Part shown: one piece after another, positions 10,090-20,344 of the stretch
Layout: the number at the start of each line of letters is the position of its first letter
Numbering within the stretch: position 1 is the stretch's first letter
Assembly: GCF_017744435.1 (NCBI RefSeq)
Contig: NZ_JAGIBG010000005.1
Location: 106,779 to 170,778 of the forward strand
Direction: 5' to 3'
Length of the DNA stretch: 64,000 nucleotides
From: Pseudomonas sp.
Lineage (GTDB): Bacteria; Pseudomonadota; Gammaproteobacteria; Pseudomonadales; Pseudomonadaceae
Notes under the pieces: model-generated
Databases searched by the model: none
Seen by the model: the letters and a program-made list of their open reading frames with translations, nothing else
Told to the model about the DNA's origin: nothing
Position numbers and translations under genes: made by a program

Positions 10090-10719
10090 TCAGAGTTGGC
10101 GCATGTGCGCCGCAAGTTGGTTGTCCAGGTAATCCGGGCTGGCGCCCAGGCCATCACGCACGCCAGCGATATCTTCGGCCGAGCGGTTCTGGCTGAGCTT
10201 GCGCGCGCCTTGCAGGCGAGCAATGGGCAGGCGGATGCCGACGATGGCGCGAAGCATGCCGTCGAGGTAGTCGGCAGGGGCGTCGGCGACTTTCCAGGGC
10301 GCGCTGCGGCCTTGTTCGTGGCGGTCGGTCAGGCGGCTGACGATCTGCAGCAGCGGCGCGGCGTCGTGGATCACTTCGGCCGTGCCGTAGGCGTGCACGG
10401 CAAGGTAGTTCCAGGTCGGCACCACCTTGGGGTTTTCGGCCTTGCTCGGGTAGTAGCTGGGGCTGACGTAGGCGTCGGCACCCGGGAACACCAGCAGTGC
10501 TTCGGCGCCTTGCGCCAGGTCCTGCCATTGGCGGTTGGCCCGTGCCAGGTGGGCATAGACGGTGCCAAACTCGCCCTCTTCGGTGTCGAGCAGCACCGGC
10601 AGGTGCGTGGCCAGCAGGCCCTGTTCGCCGTGGCTGACCAGTACGGCCAGACGGGTTTCGCGCATGTGCTGGTGCAAGCGCTCAAGGTCATGTTCCTGAT
10701 GGGGTTTGCTGTTGTACAT
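10090..10719 (-). CDS. PaiB-like FMN-binding protein
   Basis: A 209-residue PaiB-family protein (FMN-binding split barrel). The N-terminus MYNSKPHQEHDLERLHQHM and the segments LATHLPVLLD, VFPGADAYVSPSYYPSK, PTWNYLAVHAYG and RLPIARLQGARKLSQNR are the conserved family blocks. PaiB of Bacillus was named as a negative regulator of sporulation and degradative enzymes, but most bacterial members have no proven role. First gene of the minus-strand group with two GNAT acetyltransferases, and divergent from a MocR regulator across a 90-base gap. PaiA is itself a GNAT protein, so the pairing with acetyltransferases is suggestive. Confidence 0.85.
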   Translation of the reverse strand: MYNSKPHQEHDLERLHQHMRETRLAVLVSHGEQGLLATHLPVLLDTEEGEFGTVYAHLARANRQWQDLAQGAEALLVFPGADAYVSPSYYPSKAENPKVVPTWNYLAVHAYGTAEVIHDAAPLLQIVSRLTDRHEQGRSAPWKVADAPADYLDGMLRAIVGIRLPIARLQGARKLSQNRSAEDIAGVRDGLGASPDYLDNQLAAHMRQL

Positions 10720-10809
10720 GCGCAGGGTCCTTGTCGAATGGCTCCATCCTAGGCAGGCTATTGGCTCTGGGTAAGGGCCATTTATGGCTGTTTTGATAGG
10801 TCCAATGTC

Positions 10810-12339
10810 ATGAGCGAGCGTCCCCTCGTATTGCCTTTCGATCCTGCCGGTATCGTGCTCGACCGTCGTCGCGGGCTCAGCCAGCAGCTGTACCAGGCCT
10901 TGCGTGCGCGGGTGCTGGATGGCCGCCTGAGCAGTGGCACTCGGTTGCCGGCCACGCGTGACCTGGCAAACGTGCTGGCGCTGTCGCGTAACAGCGTGGT
11001 GCGTGCCTATGACCAGTTGTATGCCGAGGGCTACATCGAAAGCCGGGTAGGGGATGGCACGTATGTGAGCCGCCTGCCGAAACTATCCACACAACTGTCC
11101 ACAGGGTTATCCCGGGGTTTATCAACAGACTTATCCACATTTTCACTGGGAAATACTGAGGATTTATCCAGCAACCAGCTTTCCAGTGAGCCGTTGGAGC
11201 GGTTGAAAAATAACCATCTGCCTCCGCCAAAAAGCGGTGCGCCGAAGGCATTTCGAGTCGGAATTCCGGCGTTCGATCTATTCCCGTTTGACGTGTGGGC
11301 CAAGCTGCAGGCGGCTTTCTGGCGCAATCCGTCGCCTGCGCAGCTGGGTTATGGCGACCCAGCGGGTGAGCCTGTGCTACGCGAGCTGATAGCCGCCTAC
11401 TTGCGGCGTTCGCGTGGCCTTTCCTGCACGGCTGAACAAATTGTGATCACCAGTGGTGCGCAACAGGCCATCAGCCTTTGTGCACAGTTGCTGTTGCAAC
11501 CGGGTGACGGCGTGGCTGTGGAAAACCCGGGTTATCGAGCCGCCGGGCATACCTTCGCCGTCGCCGGTGGCAAGGTGACCGGCGTGCCGGTGGACGAGGA
11601 GGGCATGGACTGCCGGCGCCTGGAGCAGTTGACGGACTGCCGGCTGGCCTATGTCACCCCGGCGCACCAGTACCCGACCGGCGTGACCATGAGCCTGCCG
11701 AGGCGCCTGGCCTTGCTGGCCTGGGCCGAGCGCAACGATGGCTGGATCATCGAGGACGACTACGATGGCGAGTACCGCTACAGCGGCGCGCCCTTGACCC
11801 CGCTGGCAGCGCTCGACCGCCAGGGGCGGGTGTTGTACGTCGGTACCTTTGGCAAGATCGCCTTTCCGGCATTGCGCCTGGGCTATCTGGTGCTGCCGCC
11901 ACGGCTGGTCCAGGCGTTCAGCCAGGGGCGGGCGCTGGCGGTTCGGCATTCGGAGGTGGGCACCCAGTGCGTGATGGCCGAATTCATGGCCCAGGGGCAC
12001 TTCCAGCGGCACATCCGGCGCATGCGCAAGGCGGCGTTGAGCCGGCGCAATGTGCTCAAGGCCGGATGGCCGGTGGATGTGCCTGGGCTGGGTGCGATGC
12101 CTGAGGTGGCGGCGGGGCTGCATGTGAAGGTGGATGTGGATAACTTTGCGCGGGAGCAGGAGTTGGTGGCCAAGGCCGAAGCGGTAGGGGTGGAGGTGAA
12201 CCCGCTGAGCAGTTACTGGCTGGAGGATAGTCAGGTGCCTGTGGATAAGCGGGCAGGGCTGGTGCTGGGGTTTGCGGCGGTGCCGGAAGGAGAGATTGCA
12301 GAGTCTTTATTGAAATTGCGCAAGGCTTGGAAGCGGTGA
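10810..12339 (+). CDS. MocR-type PLP-dependent transcriptional regulator
   Basis: A 509-residue protein: GntR winged helix (about 20-90, with GTRLPATRDLANVLALSRNSVV), a linker, then a class I aminotransferase-like domain from about 150 with the PLP lysine in VGTFGKIAFPALRLGY. MocR proteins such as PdxR and GabR sense PLP adducts of amines or amino acids. It is divergent from the PaiB-GNAT group and may control it. The linker is unusual: it has tandem LSTx repeats whose DNA is a series of DnaA-box-like 9-mers with rare TTA codons (11083-11172). Confidence 0.9.
   Translation: MSERPLVLPFDPAGIVLDRRRGLSQQLYQALRARVLDGRLSSGTRLPATRDLANVLALSRNSVVRAYDQLYAEGYIESRVGDGTYVSRLPKLSTQLSTGLSRGLSTDLSTFSLGNTEDLSSNQLSSEPLERLKNNHLPPPKSGAPKAFRVGIPAFDLFPFDVWAKLQAAFWRNPSPAQLGYGDPAGEPVLRELIAAYLRRSRGLSCTAEQIVITSGAQQAISLCAQLLLQPGDGVAVENPGYRAAGHTFAVAGGKVTGVPVDEEGMDCRRLEQLTDCRLAYVTPAHQYPTGVTMSLPRRLALLAWAERNDGWIIEDDYDGEYRYSGAPLTPLAALDRQGRVLYVGTFGKIAFPALRLGYLVLPPRLVQAFSQGRALAVRHSEVGTQCVMAEFMAQGHFQRHIRRMRKAALSRRNVLKAGWPVDVPGLGAMPEVAAGLHVKVDVDNFAREQELVAKAEAVGVEVNPLSSYWLEDSQVPVDKRAGLVLGFAAVPEGEIAESLLKLRKAWKR
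11083..11172 (+). repeat. 12-bp tandem repeat of DnaA-box-like sequences inside a MocR gene
   Basis: CTATCCACA (11083), CTGTCCACA (11095), TTATCCCGG (11107), TTATCAACA (11119) and TTATCCACA (11131, the exact DnaA consensus) recur every 12 bases, with TTATCCAGC at 11164. They encode repeated LSTx in the linker of the MocR protein. Confidence 0.75.
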
Positions 12340-12340
12340 A

Positions 12341-12466
12341 TGGGGCCGCTGTGCGGCCCATCGCCGGCAAGCGCGGCTCCCACAAGTATGGTGCAAGCCT
12401 TGAGAGCTGCGCGGTCGGTGTGGGAGCCGCGCTTGCCGGCGATGGGCTGCAAAGCAGCCCCCGGTC
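12341..12466. repeat. REP palindrome pair
   Basis: Perfect 28-base arms at 12357-12384 and 12419-12446 (CCCATCGCCGGCAAGCGCGG... and complement), flanked by GGGGCCGC / GCAGCCCC. It fills the gap between the convergent MocR and binding-protein genes and could act as a two-way terminator. Confidence 0.85.
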
Positions 12467-12471
12467 CTAAA

Positions 12472-13575
12472 TCAGGTGCCGGATTTGATCCGGGTCCAGG
12501 CCCTGGTCCGCGCCCGCTCAGCCTCACGCGTCAACGGCTTGAGGGTATACAGCTTGGCCATTGCCTCCGCTGTCGGGTACAGGTTCGGGTTGTTGCGTAT
12601 CGCCGGGCTGACCTTGTCGGTGGCATCCTTGTTCGGGTTCGGGTAGCCGACGAAGTCGCTGATCGGTGCAATCACTTCAGGCCGCAGCAGGTAGTTGATG
12701 AACGCATGGGCGTCCTCCGGGTTCGCCGCATTCTTCGGGATCGCCAGCATGTCGAACCAGATTGGTGCACCTTCCTTGGGCAGGCGCATGTCCACTACCA
12801 CGCCATTCTTCGCATCCTTCGCGCGGTTGGCGGCCTGGGAGAAGCTGCCGCTGTAGCCCACCGCCACGCAGATATCGCCATTGGCGATGTCGGCCATGTA
12901 CTTCGAGGAATGGAAGTAGGTGATGTACGGGCGGATTTTCAGCAACAGCGCTTCGGCCTTCTTGTAGTCGTCCGGCTTGTCGCTGTTGGGTGGCAGGCCC
13001 AGGTGCTGCAAGGCCAGCGGCAGAATTTCTGACGGCGAGTCGAGCAACGCGACGCCGCACTGCTTCAACTTGGCGATGTTCTCTTCCTTGAAGATCAGGT
13101 CCCAGCTGTCGACCGGGGCCTTGTCACCCAGCACGGCCTTGACCTTGTCCGGGTTGAAGCCGATCAGGATGGTGCCGTACATGTACGGCACGGCGAACTT
13201 GTTGCCTGGGTCGTTGGCCTCGATCAGCTTCATCAGCGCCGGGTCCAGGTGTTGCCAATTCGGCAGCTTGCTGCGGTCCAGCGGCTGGAACACTCCGGCT
13301 TCGATCTGCTTGGCGAGGAACACGTTGGACGGTACTACCACGTCATAGCCGGAGTTGCCGGTGAGCAACTTGGCCTCGAGCGCTTCGTTGGTGTCGAAGA
13401 TGTCGTAGATCAGCTTGACGCCACTGTCCTTCTGGAAGTCGCTCAAGGTCTGCGGGGTGATGTAATCGAACCAGTTATACACACGCAGGGTGCGCTGCTC
13501 GGCGTGAGCGTGCAGGGCACCGGTGAACAGGGTGGCAGCGATGAACGGGGCGAGCAGACGCTTGAGTCGGACCAT
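12472..13575 (-). CDS. polyamine ABC transporter periplasmic binding protein (PotF/SpuD-like)
   Basis: A 367-residue secreted binding protein with signal peptide [19 protein letters not shown] and the PotD/PotF family opening [18 protein letters not shown]. Further family segments are [29 protein letters not shown] and [13 protein letters not shown]. It binds putrescine, spermidine or an acetylated polyamine in the periplasm. No permease or ATPase genes are adjacent, so it must use a transporter encoded elsewhere or work as an orphan. It starts 2 bases after the acetylpolyamine deacetylase gene ends, so the two form an operon and the ligand may be an acetylpolyamine. Confidence 0.9.
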   Translation of the reverse strand: MVRLKRLLAPFIAATLFTGALHAHAEQRTLRVYNWFDYITPQTLSDFQKDSGVKLIYDIFDTNEALEAKLLTGNSGYDVVVPSNVFLAKQIEAGVFQPLDRSKLPNWQHLDPALMKLIEANDPGNKFAVPYMYGTILIGFNPDKVKAVLGDKAPVDSWDLIFKEENIAKLKQCGVALLDSPSEILPLALQHLGLPPNSDKPDDYKKAEALLLKIRPYITYFHSSKYMADIANGDICVAVGYSGSFSQAANRAKDAKNGVVVDMRLPKEGAPIWFDMLAIPKNAANPEDAHAFINYLLRPEVIAPISDFVGYPNPNKDATDKVSPAIRNNPNLYPTAEAMAKLYTLKPLTREAERARTRAWTRIKSGT

Positions 13576-13577
13576 GA

Positions 13578-14618
<1,041 letters not shown>

Positions 14619-14733
14619 TTGTTGTTCTCCGGGGTACTGGCGTGGGCCCATTTTCACGGGCGGCCAGGTGGCAGAGAACGACGCAAACGGCCAAAAGGGG
14701 ATCGATGTGGCCAAGCTCGTTGGCCACTGCAGG

Positions 14734-15726
14734 TCAACCGCGGAAGTGGCTGGGGGCGACCCCGCTCCAACGCTGGAATGCATGGCGGAAACTCGCGGTC
14801 TCGCTGAACCCCAGGGTCTCGGCGATCCGGTAGATCGGCATCTGCTCGTCGGCCAGCAATTGCTTGGCTCGATCGAAGCGCAGCTCATCGAGCAGTTGTT
14901 GATAACTGCAACCCAGCGCCTGCAGGTGCCGGCGCAAGGTCCGCGACGAACAGTTCATCTGCCGCGCCAGCCCCTCCAGGCCCGGCGCCGCGTCCAGCTG
15001 TTGCAGCAACAGCTGGCGGATCCGCCCAAGCCAGGCCTGGCGCCCGGTGAACTCCAGGTTCAGGCGCCGGCAGCGCTCACTCATGGCCTTGTGGGTAATC
15101 GGGTCGGCCAGCGGCAATGGCATGTCCAGCCAGCGCCGCTCGAAGGCAAAGGCGTTGTCCTCGGCACCGAAAGCCAGTGGGCACTGGAAGGCACCGGTGT
15201 AGAGGCCGTGGTAGCTGGGCCGTGGGTGCTCGAAGCGGGCGCCGAGCAGCGGCAGGGTGCGGCCGAGCAGGTCATCGCAGATCACTTTCAACGACACCAG
15301 GCAGAACTCGGCATTGAAGGCGGCGAGTGCCGGGCTGTCGTGGTATTCGCTGGCGCTGAACCAGACGCGCTGGCCATCGTCGACCAGGTGCAGCTTGAAG
15401 ACTGTTCCCAGCAGTGCCGGATAGTGCAGCGCCAGGCGCAGGGCGTCACCCAAAGTGGCACTGGAGAGCAGGGCGTAACCGAGCATGCCGTAGCACGACA
15501 CATGCATGCGCCGGCCCAGTTCCAGGCCAATCTCCTCGCGTCGGGCCACGGCATTGGCGCACACCTGCAGCTCTTGCTGGGTGGTGATGCGTGCATCGCT
15601 ATGGCCCAGGTCGGCCGGGCCTATGCCGCTGCCGGCGAGCAACGTTGTCGCCTCGCAGCCTTCTTCCTGGAACAGGTTGAGGATCAGCGAAACCGCGTTG
15701 AGGGTGGTCAGGTGGCTGTGCAGCAT
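14734..15726 (-). CDS. AraC-family regulator with arabinose-binding-like N-domain
   Basis: A 330-residue AraC/XylS protein of the group with an N-terminal Arabinose_bd domain (about 20-205) and a C-terminal double helix-turn-helix (about 230-330, ending AETLGFSETASFRHAFQRWSGVAPSHFRG-like pattern shortened here). Relatives such as OruR and ArgR-type regulators control amine and amino acid catabolism. It lies 115 bases upstream of the deacetylase on the same strand, so it is the likely activator of the acetylpolyamine genes. The inducer is inferred, not shown by sequence. Confidence 0.85.
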   Translation of the reverse strand: MLHSHLTTLNAVSLILNLFQEEGCEATTLLAGSGIGPADLGHSDARITTQQELQVCANAVARREEIGLELGRRMHVSCYGMLGYALLSSATLGDALRLALHYPALLGTVFKLHLVDDGQRVWFSASEYHDSPALAAFNAEFCLVSLKVICDDLLGRTLPLLGARFEHPRPSYHGLYTGAFQCPLAFGAEDNAFAFERRWLDMPLPLADPITHKAMSERCRRLNLEFTGRQAWLGRIRQLLLQQLDAAPGLEGLARQMNCSSRTLRRHLQALGCSYQQLLDELRFDRAKQLLADEQMPIYRIAETLGFSETASFRHAFQRWSGVAPSHFRG

Positions 15727-15816
15727 GCTCGGTCATCCCGTAGGCCTGGGAGGCATTATGGAGCAAGTTGTGTGCCGATACCGGTATGGCATGGCTGGCG
15801 TGGCATTCGTGAGGTG

Positions 15817-15850
15817 AAAAAAAAGGCCCGGAGCGTGCGCTCGGGCCTTT
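15817..15850 (-). terminator. intrinsic terminator after aspA
   Basis: Read on the minus strand: stem AAAGGCCCG...CGGGCCTTT with GC-rich inner pairs, followed by a run of T (the A run 15817-15824 on the plus strand), 58 bases beyond the aspA stop. Confidence 0.85.
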
Positions 15851-15908
15851 GAAAGGTTGAGAGGTGTCTAGTCCCTCGACCTGGTGAGACTGTTTGCAGC
15901 TGTCTGAG

Positions 15909-17333
15909 TTACGCCTTCAGCGGAACCAGACGTGGAGCGATCATGTTTTCCGGACGCAGGATGTCGTCGAGCATCGCGTCGTCCAGCAGCTTCTCTTCAC
16001 GCACCAGTTCCAGTACGCCGCGGCCGGTTTCCAGGGCAACGCGGGCGATACGGGTGGCGTTTTCGTAGCCGATGTACGGGTTCAGGGCGGTGACCAGGCC
16101 GATCGAGTGCTCGACCAGTTCACGGCAGCGCTGTTCGTTGGCAGTGATGCCGACGATGCAGTGCTCGCGCAGCATGTCCATGGCGCGCTGGAGCAGGCGG
16201 ATCGAGTCGAAGATCTTGTAGGCGATCAGCGGCTCCATCACGTTCAGCTGCAGCTGGCCACCTTCGGCGGCGACGGTCAGGGCCAGGTCGTTGCCCATGA
16301 TGGCGAAGGCCACCTGGTTGACGGCTTCCGGGATAACCGGGTTGACCTTGCCTGGCATGATCGAGCTGCCTGGCTGACGCGCTGGCAGGTTGATCTCGTT
16401 GATGCCGGTGCGTGGGCCGCTGGACAGCAGGCGCAGGTCGTTGCAGATCTTCGACAGCTTGACCGCGGTACGCTTGAGCATGCCGGAGAACAGCACGAAG
16501 GCGCCCATGTCGGAAGTGGCTTCGATCAGGTCGGCAGCCGGTACCAGCGGCTGGCCGCTGATGGTGGCCAGGCGTTGTACGGCCAGGGCCTGGTAGCCTG
16601 GGTCGGCGTTGATGCCGGTACCGATGGCGGTACCGCCCAGGTTGATTTCGGTCAGCAGTTCCGGAGCCAGCGAGCGCAGGCGCTGCAGGTCTTCGGTCAT
16701 GGTGGTGGCGAAGGCACGGAATTCCTGGCCCAGGGTCATCGGCACGGCGTCCTGCAGCTGGGTGCGGCCCATCTTCAGTACGTGGTCGAATTCCTTGCCT
16801 TTGGCAGCGAAGGCCTGAATCAGGCTGTCGAGGCTGGCCAGCAGGGCGTCGTGGCCCAGCAGCAGGCCCAGGCGGATGGCGGTCGGGTAGGCGTCGTTGG
16901 TCGACTGCGCCATGTTCACGTCGTTGTTCGGGTGCAGGTACTGGTACTCACCCTTCTGGTGGCCCATGGCCTCCAGCGCGACGTTGGCAATGACTTCGTT
17001 CGCGTTCATGTTGGTGGAAGTACCGGCACCACCCTGGATCATGTCCACCACGAACTGGTCGTGGTAATCGCCTTTGATCAGGCGGGCGCAGGCTGCACTG
17101 ATGGCAGCGTGCTTGGCATCGCTCAGGTGACCCAGCTCACGGTTGGCGTCGGCAGCGGCCTGCTTGACCATGGCCAGGGCCACGACCAGCTTCGGGTAGT
17201 GCGACAGCGGAACACCGGAGAGATGGAAGTTGTTGGCAGCGCGCAGGGTCTGGATGCCGTAGTAGGCATCGCCAGGGACTTCAAGGGTACCAAGCAGATC
17301 TTTTTCGACGCGGAACGATGCAGCGGAGGACAT
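15909..17333 (-). CDS. aspA: aspartate ammonia-lyase
   Basis: A 474-residue aspartase/fumarase-superfamily enzyme that interconverts aspartate with fumarate plus ammonia. The superfamily signature is GSSIMPGKVNPVIPE near 320, and further family blocks are GIQTLRAANNFHLSG, NDVNMAQSTNDAYPT and GGTAIGTGIN. These favour aspartase over class II fumarase (AANNF at the N-terminal block). Met at 17333 (SSAASFRVEKDLLG) is preferred over upstream in-frame codons because it matches the family start. It is divergent from a HypT-like LysR gene across 183 bases, which may regulate it. Confidence 0.93.
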   Translation of the reverse strand: MSSAASFRVEKDLLGTLEVPGDAYYGIQTLRAANNFHLSGVPLSHYPKLVVALAMVKQAAADANRELGHLSDAKHAAISAACARLIKGDYHDQFVVDMIQGGAGTSTNMNANEVIANVALEAMGHQKGEYQYLHPNNDVNMAQSTNDAYPTAIRLGLLLGHDALLASLDSLIQAFAAKGKEFDHVLKMGRTQLQDAVPMTLGQEFRAFATTMTEDLQRLRSLAPELLTEINLGGTAIGTGINADPGYQALAVQRLATISGQPLVPAADLIEATSDMGAFVLFSGMLKRTAVKLSKICNDLRLLSSGPRTGINEINLPARQPGSSIMPGKVNPVIPEAVNQVAFAIMGNDLALTVAAEGGQLQLNVMEPLIAYKIFDSIRLLQRAMDMLREHCIVGITANEQRCRELVEHSIGLVTALNPYIGYENATRIARVALETGRGVLELVREEKLLDDAMLDDILRPENMIAPRLVPLKA

Positions 17334-17515
17334 GATGGATATCATCTCGATTTTGACCCGGCACATGCCGGAATGGCGCCAATCCTAGGCCTGAAGGGGA
17401 TTTTGCGGCCAATGCTGTTGCACGCTAACCTATGCACAAACGGCATAGTGTTTCATGTGACGCCAATTGACATTCGAGCGTGTTCCATTTTGGTGCACGC
17501 CGGGAGATCTGCTTC

Positions 17516-18433
17516 ATGAACCTCGAAAGCAAGTGGCTGGAGGACTTCAGTGCCCTGGCCTCCACCCGCAGTTTTTCCCAGGCGGCCGAACGACGTTTCG
17601 TCACGCAACCCGCCTTCAGCCGGCGTATACGCAGCCTGGAAGCAGCGCTGGGGCTGACCTTGGTGAATCGTTCCCGCACACCGATCGAGCTGACCGAGGC
17701 AGGGCAGCTGTTTCTCGTCACTGCACGTACCGTTGTCGACCAGTTGAGCGAAGTTCTCCGCCATTTGCATCACCTCGAAGGTGGCCAGGGTGAGGTGATC
17801 CAGGTGTCTGCCGCGCACTCCCTGGCATCGGGCTTTTTCCCGCGCTGGGTAGCCCAGTTGCGCAATGATGGTTTGAACATCGCCACGCGCCTGGTTGCGA
17901 CTAACGTCGGAGATGCGGTGCATGCATTAAGGGAAGGGGGCTGCGACCTGATGCTGGCGTTCTATGACCCTGACGCCGCCCTGCAGATGGATGCCGAGAT
18001 CTTCCCGTCGCTGCACATGGGCACCACCGAAATGCTTCCGGTGTGCGCAGTGGATGCCAACGGCAAGCCGCTGTTCGACCTTGAAGCCGACAGCAGCGTG
18101 CCGTTGTTGGCCTATAGCGCCGGTGCCTTTCTGGGGCGTTCGGTGAACCTGCTGCTACGTCAACGCAACCTGCGCTACACCACCGTTTATGAGACTGCCA
18201 TGGCTGACAGTCTCAAGAGCATGGCGCTGGAAGGCATGGGCGTCGCCTGGGTGCCGCACCTGTCGATGCGCGGCGAGCTGGAGCGGGGCGAACTGGCCAT
18301 TTGCGGCGGCAGCCAGTGGCATGTGCCGCTGGAAATTCGCCTGTACCGCTGCGCCCTGGTGCGCAAGGCCAACGTGCGGCTGTTGTGGCGCAAGCTGGAG
18401 TCGGCAGGTGGCGCGGGTGAGGCATCAGGCTGA
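17516..18433 (+). CDS. LysR-family regulator, HypT-like
   Basis: A 305-residue LysR regulator. The helix-turn-helix (SFSQAAERRFVTQPAFSRRIR) and the first line NLESKWLEDFSALA resemble E. coli HypT (YjiE), the hypochlorite-responsive activator, as do AAHSLASGFFP and the C-terminal YRCALVRKANVRLLWRKL. HypT senses oxidants through methionine oxidation; whether that applies here is unknown. ATG 17516 has GGGAG before it. It is divergent from aspA, so aspA control is a reasonable guess. It is followed on the same strand by purE after a 230-base gap. Confidence 0.82.
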   Translation: MNLESKWLEDFSALASTRSFSQAAERRFVTQPAFSRRIRSLEAALGLTLVNRSRTPIELTEAGQLFLVTARTVVDQLSEVLRHLHHLEGGQGEVIQVSAAHSLASGFFPRWVAQLRNDGLNIATRLVATNVGDAVHALREGGCDLMLAFYDPDAALQMDAEIFPSLHMGTTEMLPVCAVDANGKPLFDLEADSSVPLLAYSAGAFLGRSVNLLLRQRNLRYTTVYETAMADSLKSMALEGMGVAWVPHLSMRGELERGELAICGGSQWHVPLEIRLYRCALVRKANVRLLWRKLESAGGAGEASG

Positions 18434-18587
18434 CTGGCACTAGAGGTGGTCGGATCGAGGGAAAAACTTGTCCCGCGAGACAGCTTGCCCTTTGATCCGA
18501 CATGTGCTTATGGGGGTGGGCGGCCCGCCCAGAAATACGCTACAATCCCGCGCCTTCGGCCGACCCGGTCGATTCAGAATCCGTATG

Positions 18588-18626
18588 ACAAGCCACGCCG
18601 GTCCACCTGCGTGGCTTGTTGCTTTT
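18588..18626 (+). terminator. leader hairpin upstream of purE (terminator or attenuator)
   Basis: Perfect 11-bp stem ACAAGCCACGC (18588-18598) / GCGTGGCTTGT (18609-18619), loop CGGTCCACCT, then TGCTTTT. It lies 37 bases before the purE start and after a TACAAT (18541) that may be a -10, so it could terminate read-through from the LysR gene or attenuate purEK. Confidence 0.6.
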
Positions 18627-18662
18627 AGCGCGCCAGAAGGCGCTTGCAGGAGAGGCTCGACG

Positions 18663-19154
18663 ATGAGTGCACTGGTTGGCGTGATCATGGGCTCCAAGTC
18701 CGATTGGTCCACCCTTAGCCACACCGCCGATATGCTGGAAAAACTCGGCATTCCCTACGAAGTGAAGGTGGTTTCCGCCCACCGCACCCCGGACTTGCTG
18801 TTCCAGTACGCCGAAGAGGCCGAAGGGCGTGGCATCGAGGTGATCATTGCGGGTGCCGGTGGCGCTGCCCACCTGCCAGGCATGTGTGCCGCCAAGACCC
18901 ACCTGCCGGTGCTGGGCGTGCCCGTCCAGTCGTCGATGCTGTCGGGCGTCGATTCGCTGCTGTCGATCGTGCAGATGCCTGCCGGTGTGCCGGTGGCCAC
19001 CCTGGCCATCGGCCGTGCTGGCGCCGTCAACGCCGCACTGCTGTCGGCGAGCATCCTCGGTGCCAAGTACCCGCAGTACCACGCGGCGCTGAAGCAGTTC
19101 CGCACCGAGCAGACCGACACCGTGCTGGACAATCCAGACCCGCGCCAGGCTTGA
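18663..19154 (+). CDS. purE: N5-carboxyaminoimidazole ribonucleotide mutase
   Basis: A 163-residue class I PurE that converts N5-CAIR to CAIR in purine synthesis. Family motifs: [12 protein letters not shown] (phosphate binding), [20 protein letters not shown] and LGVPVQSS. The frame is open further upstream, but ATG 18663 after AGGAGAGG is the normal start. purK follows 10 bases later, the usual purEK operon. A strong hairpin lies in the leader. The protein is cytoplasmic and normally octameric. Confidence 0.95.
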   Translation: MSALVGVIMGSKSDWSTLSHTADMLEKLGIPYEVKVVSAHRTPDLLFQYAEEAEGRGIEVIIAGAGGAAHLPGMCAAKTHLPVLGVPVQSSMLSGVDSLLSIVQMPAGVPVATLAIGRAGAVNAALLSASILGAKYPQYHAALKQFRTEQTDTVLDNPDPRQA

Positions 19155-19164
19155 GGCTGAACCC

Positions 19165-20247
19165 ATGAAGATCGGTGTAATCGGTGGCGGCCAGCTGGGC
19201 CGCATGCTGGCCCTGGCGGGCACCCCGCTGGGCATGAACTTCGCCTTCCTCGACCCGGCGCCGGACGCCTGTGCCGCCCCGCTGGGCGAGCACCTGCGTG
19301 CCGACTATGGCGACCAGGACCACCTGCGTCAGCTGGCCGACGAAGTCGACCTGGTGACCTTCGAGTTCGAAAGCGTCCCGGCCGAGACCGTGGCGTTCCT
19401 GTCGCAGTTCGTCCCGGTCTACCCGAGTGCCGAAGCCCTGCGCATCGCCCGCGATCGCCTGTTCGAGAAGAGCATGTTCCGCGACCTGGGTATCCCGACC
19501 CCGGCCTTCGCCGACATCCTCTCCCAGGCAGACCTCGACGCGGCAGTCGCCAGCATCGGCCTGCCGGCCGTGCTGAAAACCCGCACCCTGGGCTACGACG
19601 GCAAGGGCCAGAAGGTGCTGCGCACGCCTGAAGACGTGGTTGGCACCTTTGCCGAACTGGGCAGCGTGCCTTGCCTGCTGGAAGGCTTCGTGCCGTTCAC
19701 CGGCGAAGTATCGCTGGTGGCCGTGCGTGCCCGCGATGGCGAAACCCGTTTCTATCCGTTGGTGCACAACACCCACGAGAGCGGCATCCTGAAACTGTCG
19801 GTGGCCAGCCAGGCGCACCCGCTGCAGGGGCTGGCCGAAGACTATGTCGGCCGTGTGCTCAAGCAACTGGATTATGTTGGCGTGATGGCCTTCGAGTTCT
19901 TCGAGGTCGACGGTGGCCTGAAGGCCAACGAAATCGCCCCGCGTGTGCATAATTCCGGGCACTGGACCATCGAAGGCGCCGAGTGCAGCCAGTTCGAGAA
20001 CCACCTGCGCGCCGTAGCCGGCCTGCCGCTGGGTTCGACTGCCAAGGTCGGCGAAAGCGCCATGCTCAACTTCATCGGTGAAGTGCCGGCGGTCGACAAG
20101 GTAGTGGCCATCGACGGCTGCCACCTGCACCACTACGGCAAGGCCTTCAAAGTCGGGCGCAAGGTCGGCCATGCCACCCTGCGCTGCCAGGACATGGTCA
20201 GCCTGAAAGCCAAGATTGCCGAAGTGGAAGCGCTGATCAGCAACTGA
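19165..20247 (+). CDS. purK: N5-carboxyaminoimidazole ribonucleotide synthase
   Basis: A 360-residue ATP-grasp enzyme that makes N5-CAIR from AIR, ATP and bicarbonate, the step before PurE. It opens with KIGVIGGGQLGRMLALAG, has the ATP-grasp core KTRTLGYDGKGQ and EGFVPFTGEVSL, and the conserved NEIAPRVHNSGHWTIEG block near 250. Length is normal. Second gene of purEK with a 10-base gap. An inverted repeat (20285-20319) lies after the stop. Confidence 0.95.
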   Translation: MKIGVIGGGQLGRMLALAGTPLGMNFAFLDPAPDACAAPLGEHLRADYGDQDHLRQLADEVDLVTFEFESVPAETVAFLSQFVPVYPSAEALRIARDRLFEKSMFRDLGIPTPAFADILSQADLDAAVASIGLPAVLKTRTLGYDGKGQKVLRTPEDVVGTFAELGSVPCLLEGFVPFTGEVSLVAVRARDGETRFYPLVHNTHESGILKLSVASQAHPLQGLAEDYVGRVLKQLDYVGVMAFEFFEVDGGLKANEIAPRVHNSGHWTIEGAECSQFENHLRAVAGLPLGSTAKVGESAMLNFIGEVPAVDKVVAIDGCHLHHYGKAFKVGRKVGHATLRCQDMVSLKAKIAEVEALISN

Positions 20248-20284
20248 TCGAACTTCTGCTCGGGGACTGCTCTCTGAACATGGC

Positions 20285-20319
20285 AACAAGCCAAACCGCT
20301 GTCTAGGCTTTGGCTTGTT
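20285..20319 (+). repeat. inverted repeat after purK
   Basis: AACAAGCCAAA / TTTGGCTTGTT, a perfect 11-bp stem with a 13-base loop and no T run. The outer half resembles the stem of the purE leader hairpin. It is a possible weak terminator or mRNA 3' end structure. Confidence 0.55.
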
Positions 20320-20344
20320 CCATCTTCATTTCAGAGGGATTGCC

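Noticed and set aside
18468..18662. N-terminal extension of PurE by 65 codons
   Set aside because: The extension covers the leader hairpin and promoter-like region; PurE proteins start at the Met at 18663.
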